NCBI GenBank assembly: GCA_964540105.1
Contig: CAZILL010000002.1
Coordinates: 62,001-126,000, forward strand
Length of the DNA: 64,000 nt
Reading direction: 5' to 3'
From: DATKJY01 sp964540105
GTDB lineage: Bacteria; Zixibacteria; MSB-5A5; GN15; FEB-12
Made by a program: the position numbers and the translations under genes. Positions 25,370-34,972 of this stretch are shown here, piece after piece. Position 1 is the stretch's first letter. Each line of letters opens with the position of its first letter. The notes below the pieces were generated by a model that was not told the DNA's origin, made no database searches, and worked only from the letters and a program-made list of their open reading frames with translations.

Positions 25370-28009
25370 TTACTTGAGCAGTACCATCTTCTTGGTCGCC
25401 GTGAACGAACCGGCCGACAACCGATAGAAGTAAACACCACTGGCCATGCCAGCTGCATTCCACTCTACCGACACGTAACCGGCTTCGGACGTACCAGTGA
25501 AGCTCTTGACAAGCTGACCATTGACGTTATAGATCGCCAGGTCATAGTTGCCAGCCACTGGCAGCGCGAAGTCAATCTTCGTGCTCGGATTGAACGGGTT
25601 CGGATAGTTCTGCGAGAGGGCGTAAGAGGTCGGCACCAGCTTGGCAGTGACCATTGCGCCTTCTACAGTCGAGAATTCGATGGATACGATCTCGCTCGGC
25701 ACATCAACAAAGTGGCCGCTGAATCCGTCAAGACCCTTGGAACCATCTGGGCTCGGGGCAATGAGGATTCGAGTCACGTTGTTTACTGCGTCGTAACCAA
25801 ATTTCATGTCCATGTTCATCGCAACCTGCGTCGGAGTCACGTTACCCTTCGCCACGATGAACGCGCCACCCAACTTGGAGTCGACAGTAACAGCACCGTT
25901 GTCAGCATGCACCCAATTGGCATTGGCAGCAGCTAACTTCGGATACGGAAGAGCGTCGCCCACGATGACACGAATCAGGTAGACGAGGTCGGCGACTGTC
26001 AATGATGTACCATCATTGTTAATGTCAGCAGCCGCAATCGATCCCTGGGGATGACCCAGGAACGCGCCCAAGCCCTGAATGAAGTAGTTCGTGAACATGA
26101 CCGCGTCGGCAATTTCGTTCTTTATGCCGTTGAGGTTGATATCACCGCGGGCGTCAATCGCCGTATCGCAGATCACATCAACGCCACCGTTGAAGAAGTC
26201 AATAATGCGCCAGGTATCTGGCTTGCCGGGGAGGTTCTTGTGTTCGCAGCTATGGTTCGCGCCAAGATTGGTCGGGAAGGTGGCGTTGGTAGCCGGGGTA
26301 CCGATGAGTGTGTAGGTATCGAGGCCGCCGGAACCGTAGTAGTCGTACACATTACGCGAGATCAACAGAGAGTCACCCTTCAGATTCGAGAAGGTGTTGT
26401 CACCGCAATCGAACCAGAAGAAGTTGACTGCCAGATAGCTGCACTGGAAACCACGGTTGCTGGAGAGCAGGAACTCGAGGTTGGCCAGAACGCTATCAAC
26501 AGGATTTCCAATGCCCCACGTCGCGTTGCAGAGCGGATGGAAGGCACCATTGTTGGTTTCGGCAATACCAACCAAACGGATGAAGCCGTTCGGGCAGCCG
26601 TTACCGCAGTTACCAAAGGCGCCAAAGCGATACGTGAAATACTCCCACTTGCAACCGGTCAGGAAGCCACCTTCGGTAGCTTTCGTGAAGGTCAGAGCAG
26701 AAGGATCGTACTGTATCAGGAGGTCAAAGCCGCCGATCGGATAGTTGGTTCCAAGAAGAACCGGTACGTTGACATAGGAGCCAAGGTACGCGTCGTGAAT
26801 CTTGGCGATCTTCAGCATACCCCAGGCAACCGAGATCTGCAGTGAGCAGGTATCGGCATTGGCGGTATTGCAGGGCGGGCAAAGCGTCGCGCTGTCAGAC
26901 ACGGAAACAACAGCAGTAAAGGTGCCAAGATAGGCAATGTTGTTGTTCATGGTCGGCCAGGTCACGGCGCCAGTCGCAGGATTGACGGTCAGGGTTCCGG
27001 GGCCGTTGAAGCTTATCAGATTATAGATAAGCGGCTTCGGGCCGGCATCGGAATCAGTTGCCGTCACCTGAGCGTGGGCGGTATCGCCAAGGACAATCTG
27101 CGTAATGCCCGTCGGGCAGGTAATGACCGGCGGAATGTTGTAAACGCAAATATCAAAGGCAGTATTAACAGAAGCGCCGCACTTGTCCTGAACTTTCACA
27201 ACGACGTGGTTGACGCAGAGGTCAGCCTTGGTCGTGAGCCAGGAAATCGCGCCAGTGTTGGCGTCGACGTTCAAATCGGACGGGCCACTCACCTTGAAGT
27301 ACTTTATGACTTCGCAGCCATTGGGCAGATCAAGGTCACTACCAACGGCGGCGCCGGTGTAGGTCGTACCGAAATGAACGGAGGCGGGGGGAATTGCTGC
27401 AATTGTAGGAGCGTTGTTCAGGATGGTGATAACGCCATCAGTTACCGTTGCGGGCAACATGGTTTTGTTATCAGAAGCCTTCACAAACTGGGTCTTGATT
27501 TCGGGAATAGCTAAACCGCAACCGAAAGCACAGGTCTGGTTTCCGGTGTAGTTGTAGCTAACTCCAACCATGCTGACTGTTCCGTTGCACACATCGCTGG
27601 CCTTAAAATTAACGCGAGCGAGTTCGTGTGCTCCGGCAGGAAGCGCTCCATTACTCGGAGTGAGCAACATAGCGGCCATGCGGATAGTGTCGGGAAGGGT
27701 CCCGTCAGCCTGCGACAGGTCAATGATCCTTTCGCCGGGGGCCGTGAACTTGGTCAACAGCGGGCTCCAGGAGACTGTATACGGGCTGAAAGTAGCACCG
27801 CCAGCGGTGCTCTTGATCTCAAACACTATTTCAACTGCGCTAACCGAGTCTGTAACGTACGCCGTAACATTGGACGTACCATTGGCACACCGAGCCGAGT
27901 TTTTCGACTCGAATTTGACAGAGTCAGTCACGGCAAGCGACAGTGAATATGCGCATACCACTATAAAGGAGATCAGCAGCAAAGAATATAAGTTTCTTTT
28001 TTGCATCAT
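25370..28009 (-). CDS. Large secreted cohesin/Ig-type protein with type IX-like C-terminal domain
   Basis: Signal peptide to about residue 26. An N-terminal beta domain (30-190), two cadherin/Ig-like units (about 195-390) with the He_PIG-like VNPATGAVTW and VDANTGAISW pattern, a cohesin-like domain (about 395-545, IGGFDLLIQYDPSALTF), and two dockerin-type EF-hand stretches (ARGDINLNGI and ADINNDGTSLTVADLVYLIRVI). The last 79 residues from 801 start NYPNPFNPSTKI and end in KKMVLLK, the FlgD-like/type IX sorting domain of FCB bacteria. It is thus predicted to be exported and surface-attached or released. Ribosome-binding site AAAGGAG. Ligands unknown. Confidence 0.82.
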   Translation of the reverse strand: MMQKRNLYSLLLISFIVVCAYSLSLAVTDSVKFESKNSARCANGTSNVTAYVTDSVSAVEIVFEIKSTAGGATFSPYTVSWSPLLTKFTAPGERIIDLSQADGTLPDTIRMAAMLLTPSNGALPAGAHELARVNFKASDVCNGTVSMVGVSYNYTGNQTCAFGCGLAIPEIKTQFVKASDNKTMLPATVTDGVITILNNAPTIAAIPPASVHFGTTYTGAAVGSDLDLPNGCEVIKYFKVSGPSDLNVDANTGAISWLTTKADLCVNHVVVKVQDKCGASVNTAFDICVYNIPPVITCPTGITQIVLGDTAHAQVTATDSDAGPKPLIYNLISFNGPGTLTVNPATGAVTWPTMNNNIAYLGTFTAVVSVSDSATLCPPCNTANADTCSLQISVAWGMLKIAKIHDAYLGSYVNVPVLLGTNYPIGGFDLLIQYDPSALTFTKATEGGFLTGCKWEYFTYRFGAFGNCGNGCPNGFIRLVGIAETNNGAFHPLCNATWGIGNPVDSVLANLEFLLSSNRGFQCSYLAVNFFWFDCGDNTFSNLKGDSLLISRNVYDYYGSGGLDTYTLIGTPATNATFPTNLGANHSCEHKNLPGKPDTWRIIDFFNGGVDVICDTAIDARGDINLNGIKNEIADAVMFTNYFIQGLGAFLGHPQGSIAAADINNDGTSLTVADLVYLIRVIVGDALPYPKLAAANANWVHADNGAVTVDSKLGGAFIVAKGNVTPTQVAMNMDMKFGYDAVNNVTRILIAPSPDGSKGLDGFSGHFVDVPSEIVSIEFSTVEGAMVTAKLVPTSYALSQNYPNPFNPSTKIDFALPVAGNYDLAIYNVNGQLVKSFTGTSEAGYVSVEWNAAGMASGVYFYRLSAGSFTATKKMVLLK

Positions 28010-28871
28010 TCTAATGCTCCTTTAAAAAATAAAGGTCATTCAAGTTATAGGTAACATCTTCCGGGTATTTCCCCGAAAACGTTGACCTTGTAATTCCGAT
28101 TTCTGCCTTGTGGGCCGGGAACCGGAACCCGCCAGTTTGTGCCGTAACCTCGTTCGTCATCACGGAAGCTCATAACTTCTCGAAACTCGAACGTCAGTAT
28201 GGGCAGACTGGAAAAAGTATTGAGAGAAATGCTTTAAAACCGTCCGGACAATTCTCTCCGGCTAGGTCTTGAAATCTCTTTTGAAAACCTGAAAGTAGCG
28301 TTCTTGATGTCGTAAGGTTAAGTTTTGCTTAACTTTACTAAAGGTGCTGAGGACTCAAAACAGAAGCGTTTACCACACAACTATTTCCCTAGACGCCACC
28401 ATGATAACGGAAGCATACAGAAAAGTCAAGAGAAATCTTCAAGAAAATCTATCCACACTCAATTACGATGCATGATAGTAATATGATCCATCGGTTCTGA
28501 GCTCCCGGATGATCCAAAAGAACAGCCATACTGTCACTTCTGAATGTCGCCTAGGCATAGTTTCGCGGTCCCGCTTTGGAGGTCCCGCAACCTGCAAACA
28601 GTCGTCTTTCGGTACCAAGTCGAGTACTACAGGAGAAGTCTCAATAGCCAAGGAAGAGTTCAGATGGCACTTGGGAGCAATGTCGAGAATGTGAATATCA
28701 TCACATATATGGCAAAGCTACAGAAGCTGTTTAGTTACTATTTGCGATGCGACAATAAACGCCACAATTATGCTCGATTGTGAATTACGTCACAAGGGAG
28801 CCATGCTTCGGGAAAGTCAGTCGGATCTGGGGGAGCTATCGTGTTACCCTTCGCATGGCATCCTGCGAGGC
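28010..28871. other. 862-bp gene-free region
   Basis: The left end is the AT-rich leader of the type IX-sorted gene, with its AAAGGAG site near 28020. A short hairpin GTTAAG-TTTTG-CTTAAC lies at 28317-28333. Only scattered open frames of 60-80 codons occur, without convincing ribosome-binding sites or protein-like composition. No tRNA or riboswitch was recognised. A small RNA or a decayed gene is possible. Confidence 0.5.
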
Positions 28872-30134
28872 TCAAAACGAGTAGGTCAGGCTGCTTGAAA
28901 TCAAGACTAAACGAGTATTATCGTTGCTGTTTCGGTGCCATTCCCACTCGGCCCCGAGCAGGGCGTTCAGACCAATTCGCCCGGAAATTGTCAGATCTCC
29001 CATGAGGCTGATTCGGAGGAAGCGGAAACTACTCTGGGTAATATCTTCGGTCTGCATCCGCCGATACCCGAGATTTCCCTGAATCGACCCAAATAGAGAC
29101 GAGGGCTTCGTGTAGTCGAATTCGCACCTTCCCCCCCACTCAGAGTAGTCCTGAAGAACGGCGGAACTGTCCTTCTCCTGACTGAGGATATCTGCAGCTG
29201 GGCCCAGGAGGAGTGAGGCGGCCCCTTTCGTATACCCGACCAGCAGAGCCCCCTGAAGGCGCCAGTAGTCCTGACTGACTACGTCATTCTTTTGATAGGC
29301 GTTCTGCTCAAGTTGGAGCTCCGGCCTCAGAAAGTAGGCGGACCCGAGGCGAATTTTCGAGCGCCCGCTGGTCTCAAATCGTGAGTAATTCCCGACGCTG
29401 TCAGTCCGATTGTAGGACCGCTTCTCAAAATGAGTCAGGAGATCCAGATCCCCCCAGAAGTAAAGGCCAAAGAAGGAGGCGTCAGCGCCAATACTGGAGT
29501 AATTTAGTCTCGTCGAGTCGCTGACTCGCCGTTGCTGCCCAAAGAGGTCAATATCGAGAGTTGAGAGTCCGATGGCGAATGTACCGCCAATCTTCTCACC
29601 CAGGCGAAGGTAATTGTGAGTGAAACTGCCCGGTTTGGCAAACGTGACAAACTCTCCTCTCAATTCACCCCAGAGCGTCGCTCCCTTGCTTGCCTTGTAT
29701 CGTACCTTGGCCTGCCCTCGCCCGCTGACGTAGCTATCGCCGGGATCGCTGCTACCCCGGTATCGCTGTCGCCACTCCAGCTCGACACGGGAATCGAGGC
29801 GGAAATGCTTGAATTTCGGTCTAAACGAAGAATAGAGTCTGGTTCGGAACTGCTCGCGGGTCTGTTCGTGGGTTCCCCCGAGTTCGAATCGGCTCTTTCT
29901 GGGTGAGTGGCGGAGCTCGACGAATGCCTTTACGTCATTGAGATATATAGTATTATACGACCAGCTCACCAGGGTCGAATCGACTCCGGCAGTTCTGAGC
30001 GAATCCAGAAAATACTGCTGTGAGAAGAAGTCGTACCCTATTCCAGCTTTATAACTTAGGCCGGATGCCTCGGAAGCAGTTCCCAGACCGCCGGCCCAAG
30101 TAAGGACTAATGCCGCGACCAGAAGCCTTACCAA
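28872..30134 (-). CDS. Outer-membrane beta-barrel-like protein
   Basis: A signal peptide (to about residue 24) followed by a protein made of alternating-polarity strands, rich in Tyr, Arg, Leu and Ser, ending in LTYSF with a C-terminal Phe, the usual barrel-assembly signal. About 14-16 strands can be guessed. No family was recognised. It lies 41 bases after the coiled-coil protein and probably shares its transcript, controlled by the upstream sigma54-type site. It may be the outer-membrane partner of the periplasmic coil protein. The link to the kinase/regulator pair is inferred from order. Confidence 0.7.
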   Translation of the reverse strand: MVRLLVAALVLTWAGGLGTASEASGLSYKAGIGYDFFSQQYFLDSLRTAGVDSTLVSWSYNTIYLNDVKAFVELRHSPRKSRFELGGTHEQTREQFRTRLYSSFRPKFKHFRLDSRVELEWRQRYRGSSDPGDSYVSGRGQAKVRYKASKGATLWGELRGEFVTFAKPGSFTHNYLRLGEKIGGTFAIGLSTLDIDLFGQQRRVSDSTRLNYSSIGADASFFGLYFWGDLDLLTHFEKRSYNRTDSVGNYSRFETSGRSKIRLGSAYFLRPELQLEQNAYQKNDVVSQDYWRLQGALLVGYTKGAASLLLGPAADILSQEKDSSAVLQDYSEWGGRCEFDYTKPSSLFGSIQGNLGYRRMQTEDITQSSFRFLRISLMGDLTISGRIGLNALLGAEWEWHRNSNDNTRLVLISSSLTYSF

Positions 30135-30175
30135 ACCAGAAGTTCCCTATTGTGTATTATGCCAGATGGGCAACC

Positions 30176-31225
30176 TCAGTGAAGATACCCTTCAGCTTGC
30201 CGAAGCGCAATCTGTGCCGCTTGAAGCGCCGCAATTCCCTTCTCAAGGTGACCGCTATTTATCAGATTTCGTGCCAGATCGAGCTGTTCGAAGGCCTGAT
30301 TCACGAGTTTCCGGGCAGCCTCGGCCTGTGCCCCTGACATACTGTTAAGTTTCTCACCAAGACGCTCTGCCTGGTGGCGCAGCCGCTCCTGGCGCTGCTC
30401 GAGACGCTCACGGCCGTTGAGGCCCGAGGACTCCTGTGTCGCCCGGGAGGCCAGATCGCGCGCTCTCTGAAGGGCCTGCATCGCCGCCCCATACTGCTGG
30501 CGGCCGTAGAGATCATCAGCCAATCGGAGCGCCTCTTTGGCTTGATCGAGTAGAGCTTTGGCCACGGTTGAACCGTCGTCGATACTCTGCTCGGCTTTGG
30601 AAATGATCCGTTCGACATTCTCCCGACGCCGTTCGAAATTCCCTTCTTCGCCGCTATTTTCACGCTCTCGGTTCAGAATTCGTTGCGCCGATTTTTCAAC
30701 CTGATCGGCCAGTTTCAGAGCCGGGCGATACTCTCCCCTGCGGTAGAATTCCCAGGCTCGGTTCATGTTGTCTCGGGCTGCTTCATAGATGGAATTCAGG
30801 TTTCTGTCATTTGAAGAGCCCGCCAACTGCCCAGCCCGATCGAGCAGATCCTGGGTACGCTCCAGAGTCCGCTGTACCATACCTTCCCCCTGCTCAGTCC
30901 GATTGGTGGTTCCCAGGGCGTTCCGGAGCTGCTCTCGCGCCGAGACGGTCAGAATCAGAGCGGCCGCAAAACCGGCACGGGTTTTCAGATTGAACTTCTC
31001 CCAAGCCTGCTTTTGAAGCTTCCTCGCATATTCATAGGAAATCACCGCCTGAGGATTGTTCGCAGACTCAATGACATCTTCAGAGCGCTCCAACATCTCA
31101 TCGGTTCGCTCCAGCGCGTATTTGACCGCCTCCTCGCTGTCACCTATAACCTGAGCCCGAAGCTGGACCGTGGAGATACAGATCACCGACAGGAAGAGAA
31201 TCAGCAGGGAGTATCGTCTATTCAT
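30176..31225 (-). CDS. Exported helical-repeat (coiled-coil/TPR-like) protein
   Basis: Signal peptide to about residue 24 (VQLRAQ). The remaining 325 residues are almost all helical, charged and rich in Glu, Arg, Gln and Ala, with repeated units such as LERTxDLLDRAxxLA, ALLDQAKEALRLADDLYGRQQYGAAMQAL and ARxLINSGHLEKGIAALQAA that resemble TPR-like or helical-hairpin repeats. An earlier ATG at 31270 is possible but the ATG at 31225 gives a clean signal peptide. No named family. Probable periplasmic scaffold or adaptor, co-transcribed with the barrel protein. Confidence 0.65.
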   Translation of the reverse strand: MNRRYSLLILFLSVICISTVQLRAQVIGDSEEAVKYALERTDEMLERSEDVIESANNPQAVISYEYARKLQKQAWEKFNLKTRAGFAAALILTVSAREQLRNALGTTNRTEQGEGMVQRTLERTQDLLDRAGQLAGSSNDRNLNSIYEAARDNMNRAWEFYRRGEYRPALKLADQVEKSAQRILNRERENSGEEGNFERRRENVERIISKAEQSIDDGSTVAKALLDQAKEALRLADDLYGRQQYGAAMQALQRARDLASRATQESSGLNGRERLEQRQERLRHQAERLGEKLNSMSGAQAEAARKLVNQAFEQLDLARNLINSGHLEKGIAALQAAQIALRQAEGYLH

Positions 31226-31254
31226 AATCATCACTTCTTTCAGCGCAATGATTA

Positions 31255-31269
31255 TCAAACGACATGCCA
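31255..31269 (-). promoter_or_regulatory. Sigma54-type -24/-12 promoter candidate
   Basis: On the minus strand the sequence TGGCAT-N5-TTGA resembles the sigma54 consensus TGGCAC-N5-TTGC; the GG of -24 and the TTG of -12 are kept, while two positions differ (T for C and A for C). The start of the coiled-coil gene lies about 30 bases downstream. The divergence at the -12 C makes this a candidate only. Confidence 0.4.
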
Positions 31270-31342
31270 TGGCCAGACGAAATCGTAATACATTGTACTA
31301 TCATGAGTTAGAATATCCACTGAAAGGTCGATTGCATCTGAT

Positions 31343-31358
31343 TGTACCTGTTGGTACA
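31343..31358. promoter_or_regulatory. Perfect inverted repeat, enhancer candidate
   Basis: TGTACC-TGTT-GGTACA, a perfect 6-bp inverted repeat with 4-bp spacer, sits about 75-90 bases upstream of the sigma54-type site. This is where enhancer sites for NtrC-type activators usually lie, and the activator gene is immediately upstream. Confidence 0.5.
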
Positions 31359-31405
31359 CGGAAGTGTCCCATCCCGATGCATGTAACCGGCGATTGCATA
31401 GTCAG

Positions 31406-32743
31406 TTAGGTTCCCATTCCGTGTGCCTTCAAGCGGCTGTACAAACGCCTGCGGGTGATCTTGAGCAGCTTCGCGGCCTCGGTCTTGTTGCCGGCGGCTC
31501 GTTCCAGGGCTTCTCGGAGCATAGCGTGCTCCGCGTGCTCCAGTCCTTCTGAGCCGAACGTGCTCCCAGACGTGCGTGCTCCCGCAATGGGGGTGTCGTC
31601 CGTTTCGAGGGCAAAATCCTCGACGCAGAGTGGATCACTCCCGGCCAGAATCATGGCCCGTTCCAGCGCGTTTCGCAGTTCACGGATATTGCCAGGCCAA
31701 TCGTACCGGAGAAAAAGAGACTTTACGGTATCATCAAGGAGCGGGTGAGGAAATCTCTGGCTAGTAAGGAAATTCTCTGCGAGTTCGATGACGTCGCTAT
31801 CCCGGTCGGAGAGGTTCGGCATGACGATAGGGAAGACATTGAGGCGAAAGTAGAGATCTTCGCGGAAAGCGCCGTTTTGAATCTCTTCTTTGAGCTCACG
31901 GTTGGTGGCAGCGATCACGCGGACATTGACGACGACTGTGTCGACTCCCCCAACCCGAACCAACTGGCGCTCTTCGAGCACTCGCAGGAGCTTCGACTGC
32001 ATTCCGGCGGACATCTCGCCGATCTCGTCAAGGAAGATCGTGCCGGCATCGGCAAGCTCAAAGCGCCCCCGCTTGCGGGCAACGGCTCCGGTGAAGGCTC
32101 CTTTTTCGTGACCGAACAGCTCTGATTCGAGCAGGGTTTCTGTAATCGCCGCGCAATTGACCGCAATGAAAGGTTGGCCACGACGCGGAGAGAGATCGTG
32201 AATCATCCGAGCGGCGAGTTCCTTGCCAGTTCCGGATTTACCGGTCAACATGACGGTGGCTTCGGTCGGGGCGACCTGCGCTATGAGCTTCTTTACTTTT
32301 TCAGCGGCGGGGGATGAGCCGACGAAGCTCGCGGCGAAGCGGTCCTTGGCAACCTCTTGAAAGTGGCCGCTGAGAGAGGCGAGTTTTTGGCGATCGACAA
32401 GACGCTTGACCAGAATGACCAGTTCGTCCAGAGAGAACGGTTTGAGAAGGTAGTCGGCGGCCCCTTTCTTCATGGCCGAGACGGCACTCTCAACGGAACC
32501 GTAGGCGGTCATCATGATCACTTCGGCTCCTCCCTTTTCGAAGGCTTTTTCCAGAATCTGCATTCCGGAGATTTCTGGCATGGAGAGATCGGTGACGACT
32601 ATGTCGAAGGCATGGCTCTCGATCAACTTGAGCGCTTCCGCCGGTCGGGTGGTGGTCGTGACATTGTGGCCGGAGTCTTCAAGCGCACCGCAGATCAGCG
32701 CGGTCATCTTGGGTTCGTCGTCGACGACAAGGATTCGTGCCAT
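31406..32743 (-). CDS. Sigma54-dependent response regulator (NtrC family)
   Basis: Complete three-domain regulator of 445 residues: receiver (D52 acceptor, K101), AAA+ domain with Walker A GKSGTGKE at 168-175, the sigma54-contact GAFTGA at 215-220 and Walker B FLDE, and a Fis-type helix-turn-helix C-terminus (ALERAAGNKTEAAKLLKITRRRLYSRL). It should activate sigma54 promoters after phosphorylation by the kinase encoded just upstream. The nearest candidate target is the coil/barrel pair after it, preceded by a -24/-12-like site and a palindrome. The start is one base after the kinase stop. Confidence 0.93.
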   Translation of the reverse strand: MARILVVDDEPKMTALICGALEDSGHNVTTTTRPAEALKLIESHAFDIVVTDLSMPEISGMQILEKAFEKGGAEVIMMTAYGSVESAVSAMKKGAADYLLKPFSLDELVILVKRLVDRQKLASLSGHFQEVAKDRFAASFVGSSPAAEKVKKLIAQVAPTEATVMLTGKSGTGKELAARMIHDLSPRRGQPFIAVNCAAITETLLESELFGHEKGAFTGAVARKRGRFELADAGTIFLDEIGEMSAGMQSKLLRVLEERQLVRVGGVDTVVVNVRVIAATNRELKEEIQNGAFREDLYFRLNVFPIVMPNLSDRDSDVIELAENFLTSQRFPHPLLDDTVKSLFLRYDWPGNIRELRNALERAMILAGSDPLCVEDFALETDDTPIAGARTSGSTFGSEGLEHAEHAMLREALERAAGNKTEAAKLLKITRRRLYSRLKAHGMGT

Positions 32744-32744
32744 C

Positions 32745-34073
32745 CTATGCGTTCACTTTGTGGGGCAGGTCAATGATCATGGTTGTGCCGGTTCCTTCCT
32801 GGCTCTCAATCTTGATGATGCCGCCCATTTCAGCAACGATTTTCTGACTAAGATAGAGTCCGAGACCGGACCCAGCCTGCTTGGTCGTGTGAAACGGCTC
32901 GAAGAGTCGCCTGCGCTCTTTCGGACTGATACCCGGGCCGTGATCGGAGACAGTAATCTGGCAGCGATGAGCCTTGACTTCGCCGTGCAGGTCAACGACG
33001 ATTGGCTTCGACGCGCCGTGACAGGCGTCGACGGCGTTGATCAGGAGATTGAGGATGACTTGACGAAGCGAGCGCCGATAGGCGGAAATCATGACGGGCA
33101 CAGAGGGAGACTCGGTAAGCCATTGGATCGGCTGATCAGGGTACCGTTCGCGCAGGTGCTGGCGAAGACCGTTGAGCAGCTCGGCGAGATCGAACGACTC
33201 GGGAGCTTCGCCGGACAGGAGCGGGCCGTCGGCCTTGGCGAAATCGAGATAGCCGGTCACGATGCCGTTGAGCCGGTCGGTCTCTTCGACGATGTAATGA
33301 GCTTCGTCGGCGCTGGTGCGCTTGACCAGTCGTTCGGCAGAGGCGCGGATGATCATGAGTGGATTACGAATCTCATGAGCCACGACAGCGACCATGCGAC
33401 CGAGATAGGCGTGGGTCTGATTGAGGAAGAGGCGTTGTTCGGCTCGATTGAGACCGCGCTGCAGAAGTAAGAAGAGCAGGCCGAGAAGCAGAGAGCCGGA
33501 AAGGGAAAGGGCGGTGGCGTAGGCGAGGTTGGTCTTGAGACTTACGAGTGCGTCGAAATAGTCGACACTTGCTTCGACACCGAGGACGGCGATCACAGCG
33601 CCACTAGTGTCGGGAAGCGAAGCGAAGGCGGACTTCAGGTAAAGCGAGCCGGTGCGATACGACGGGGTGACGATGGCGTGCGGCCGGGCGCTATAGAATA
33701 GCGAGTCGATATAGCGGCCGTTGAGGGTGGCGAGGAAGTAGCAGGAGTCGGGTTCGAGCAGGGTGGTGGCGAGGTAGCTGTAGTTTTCGCTCAGGACAAA
33801 GAGTTCGGAGAGGGAGTCGGCGGCGCGAACCTGCTCAAGATAACTTGTGACTTGGGCGAAGGCATCGAGCCGTCCCGCATTGAGCTCGGATACGAGGGAC
33901 GGGGGAAAGGCGGCTGCGGCGGTGAGGGCAAGGGCGGAGAGGCGGCGGCTGAGTTGCTGTTCGAGCAGGGCTTCAGTGCGTTGGTAGTATATCCACCAGG
34001 CGAGGTTGACCAGCAGGATGAGCAAGACGGTGAACAAGGCGATGGCGAGAAATCGTTTGGATCGACCGAGCAT
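32745..34073 (-). CDS. Sensor histidine kinase
   Basis: Two membrane helices (about 10-28 and 185-205) enclose a periplasmic sensor region of about 150 residues without a recognised fold. The HisKA motif is VVAHEIRNPL with H233; the ATPase domain has N-box NLLINAVDAC, DHGPGISPKERRRLFEPFHTTK and GSGLGLYLS. It is the cognate partner of the NtrC-type regulator, to which it is fused in transcription with no gap. The signal is unknown. Confidence 0.92.
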   Translation of the reverse strand: MLGRSKRFLAIALFTVLLILLVNLAWWIYYQRTEALLEQQLSRRLSALALTAAAAFPPSLVSELNAGRLDAFAQVTSYLEQVRAADSLSELFVLSENYSYLATTLLEPDSCYFLATLNGRYIDSLFYSARPHAIVTPSYRTGSLYLKSAFASLPDTSGAVIAVLGVEASVDYFDALVSLKTNLAYATALSLSGSLLLGLLFLLLQRGLNRAEQRLFLNQTHAYLGRMVAVVAHEIRNPLMIIRASAERLVKRTSADEAHYIVEETDRLNGIVTGYLDFAKADGPLLSGEAPESFDLAELLNGLRQHLRERYPDQPIQWLTESPSVPVMISAYRRSLRQVILNLLINAVDACHGASKPIVVDLHGEVKAHRCQITVSDHGPGISPKERRRLFEPFHTTKQAGSGLGLYLSQKIVAEMGGIIKIESQEGTGTTMIIDLPHKVNA

Positions 34074-34328
34074 GGGGGAATAATGGCGGGAGGGGGTGGG
34101 GGAGTCAATGTTGATATGGGTGGGGGGAGGACGACGTAGCCAGTAGTCAGTTCTTAAGAGAATTGCGCCAACAAGAGGGCTGGAATCAAAGCATCAAAGC
34201 AAATCTACCGAAGTCTGCTCTGCGAGAGGGTGAGGGGGGGAGCCCATAGTTGTGTCGCATTCGCGCGGATCTGAGGCGAGTGAAAGAGGGGGGGCGTCGA
34301 TTGGATGCGAACCAAGCTCGGGCGGGAG

Positions 34329-34859
34329 TTAGGGTTTCTTTTCCTTGTCAGGGATGAGGTTGTATGCGGCAGATTGGCCGCGGGGAATTGTGATCCAGTG
34401 CCAGTTCTCGCCGGTTGCCAGGCGTGCCGCCAGAACGATTTGCCCGACGTGGTATGCGACATGGGCCAACGATCGACATAGGGCGGCATGAACCGACAAT
34501 TGCGTGCCTCGAATCGTGACCAACTTCTGCAGGTCGGCGTCGTTGAGTTTGGCCAGTTCGGTATTCAGGACATACCATCCTTTGTCCCATAAGGCTATCA
34601 CTTCAATGCGAGTGTAGTCCTTCGCTTCAAACTCGGAATCGCGGTCCCGCCAGGGTTTTTCACCGTCGGTGGTAAGGAAGTCAGTGAATCGGGAAACAAG
34701 GTTTCCGCCAACGTGGCGGACAATCACTGCGACGGAGTTGTTACAGTCTCCGATCGGCTGATTGAGGAAGTTGTCGGGAATCTGCAAGAGCGCCTTGTGG
34801 CCAGTGGTCTGGTAGCGCTCGAACTCACCGATCAAGTTCTTGAGCAGGACGTTTTCCAT
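34329..34859 (-). CDS. DinB-like protein (DUF1572-type)
   Basis: A 176-residue four-helix protein with the family pattern LLIGEFERYQTTGHKAL-like first helix (E and H), VRHVGGNLVSRF, and LAHVAYHVGQIVLAARL, giving the three His that bind metal in the DinB/YfiT superfamily. Such proteins are often thiol-dependent enzymes or stress-related with unknown role. The open frame reaches 34985, but the ATG at 34857-34859 begins the conserved region. No operon partner; a divergent promoter region separates it from the next plus-strand gene. Confidence 0.75.
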   Translation of the reverse strand: MENVLLKNLIGEFERYQTTGHKALLQIPDNFLNQPIGDCNNSVAVIVRHVGGNLVSRFTDFLTTDGEKPWRDRDSEFEAKDYTRIEVIALWDKGWYVLNTELAKLNDADLQKLVTIRGTQLSVHAALCRSLAHVAYHVGQIVLAARLATGENWHWITIPRGQSAAYNLIPDKEKKP

Positions 34860-34954
34860 CGCAATAATGAGTTGGGCTGCTGAGGAAATGGCAAGGAATT
34901 TCGACAACTGGGGTGGCGATGCTAAAGAGAGGTGGGTGAGACTGAGGGGAGTGT

Positions 34955-34972
34955 TCTCAATTGACATTGAGA
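34955..34972. promoter_or_regulatory. Inverted repeat over the -35, operator candidate
   Basis: TCTCAAT-TGAC-ATTGAGA, 7-bp perfect arms with a 4-bp spacer, covers the -35 hexamer of the promoter at 34961-34989. A second palindrome AGAGCGCTCT lies at 34970-34979 in the spacer. Repressor binding here would block transcription. Confidence 0.4.

Noticed and set aside
26051..26845. 264-codon plus-strand frame
   Set aside because: It is antisense to the type IX-sorted secreted protein, whose domain structure is clear in the other strand.
28463..28783. Short frames of 60-79 codons
   Set aside because: No ribosome-binding site, no family and overlapping frames in both directions; left as gene-free.
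32514..33470. 318-codon plus-strand frame
   Set aside because: It spans the junction of the kinase and regulator genes in antisense and shows no domain.
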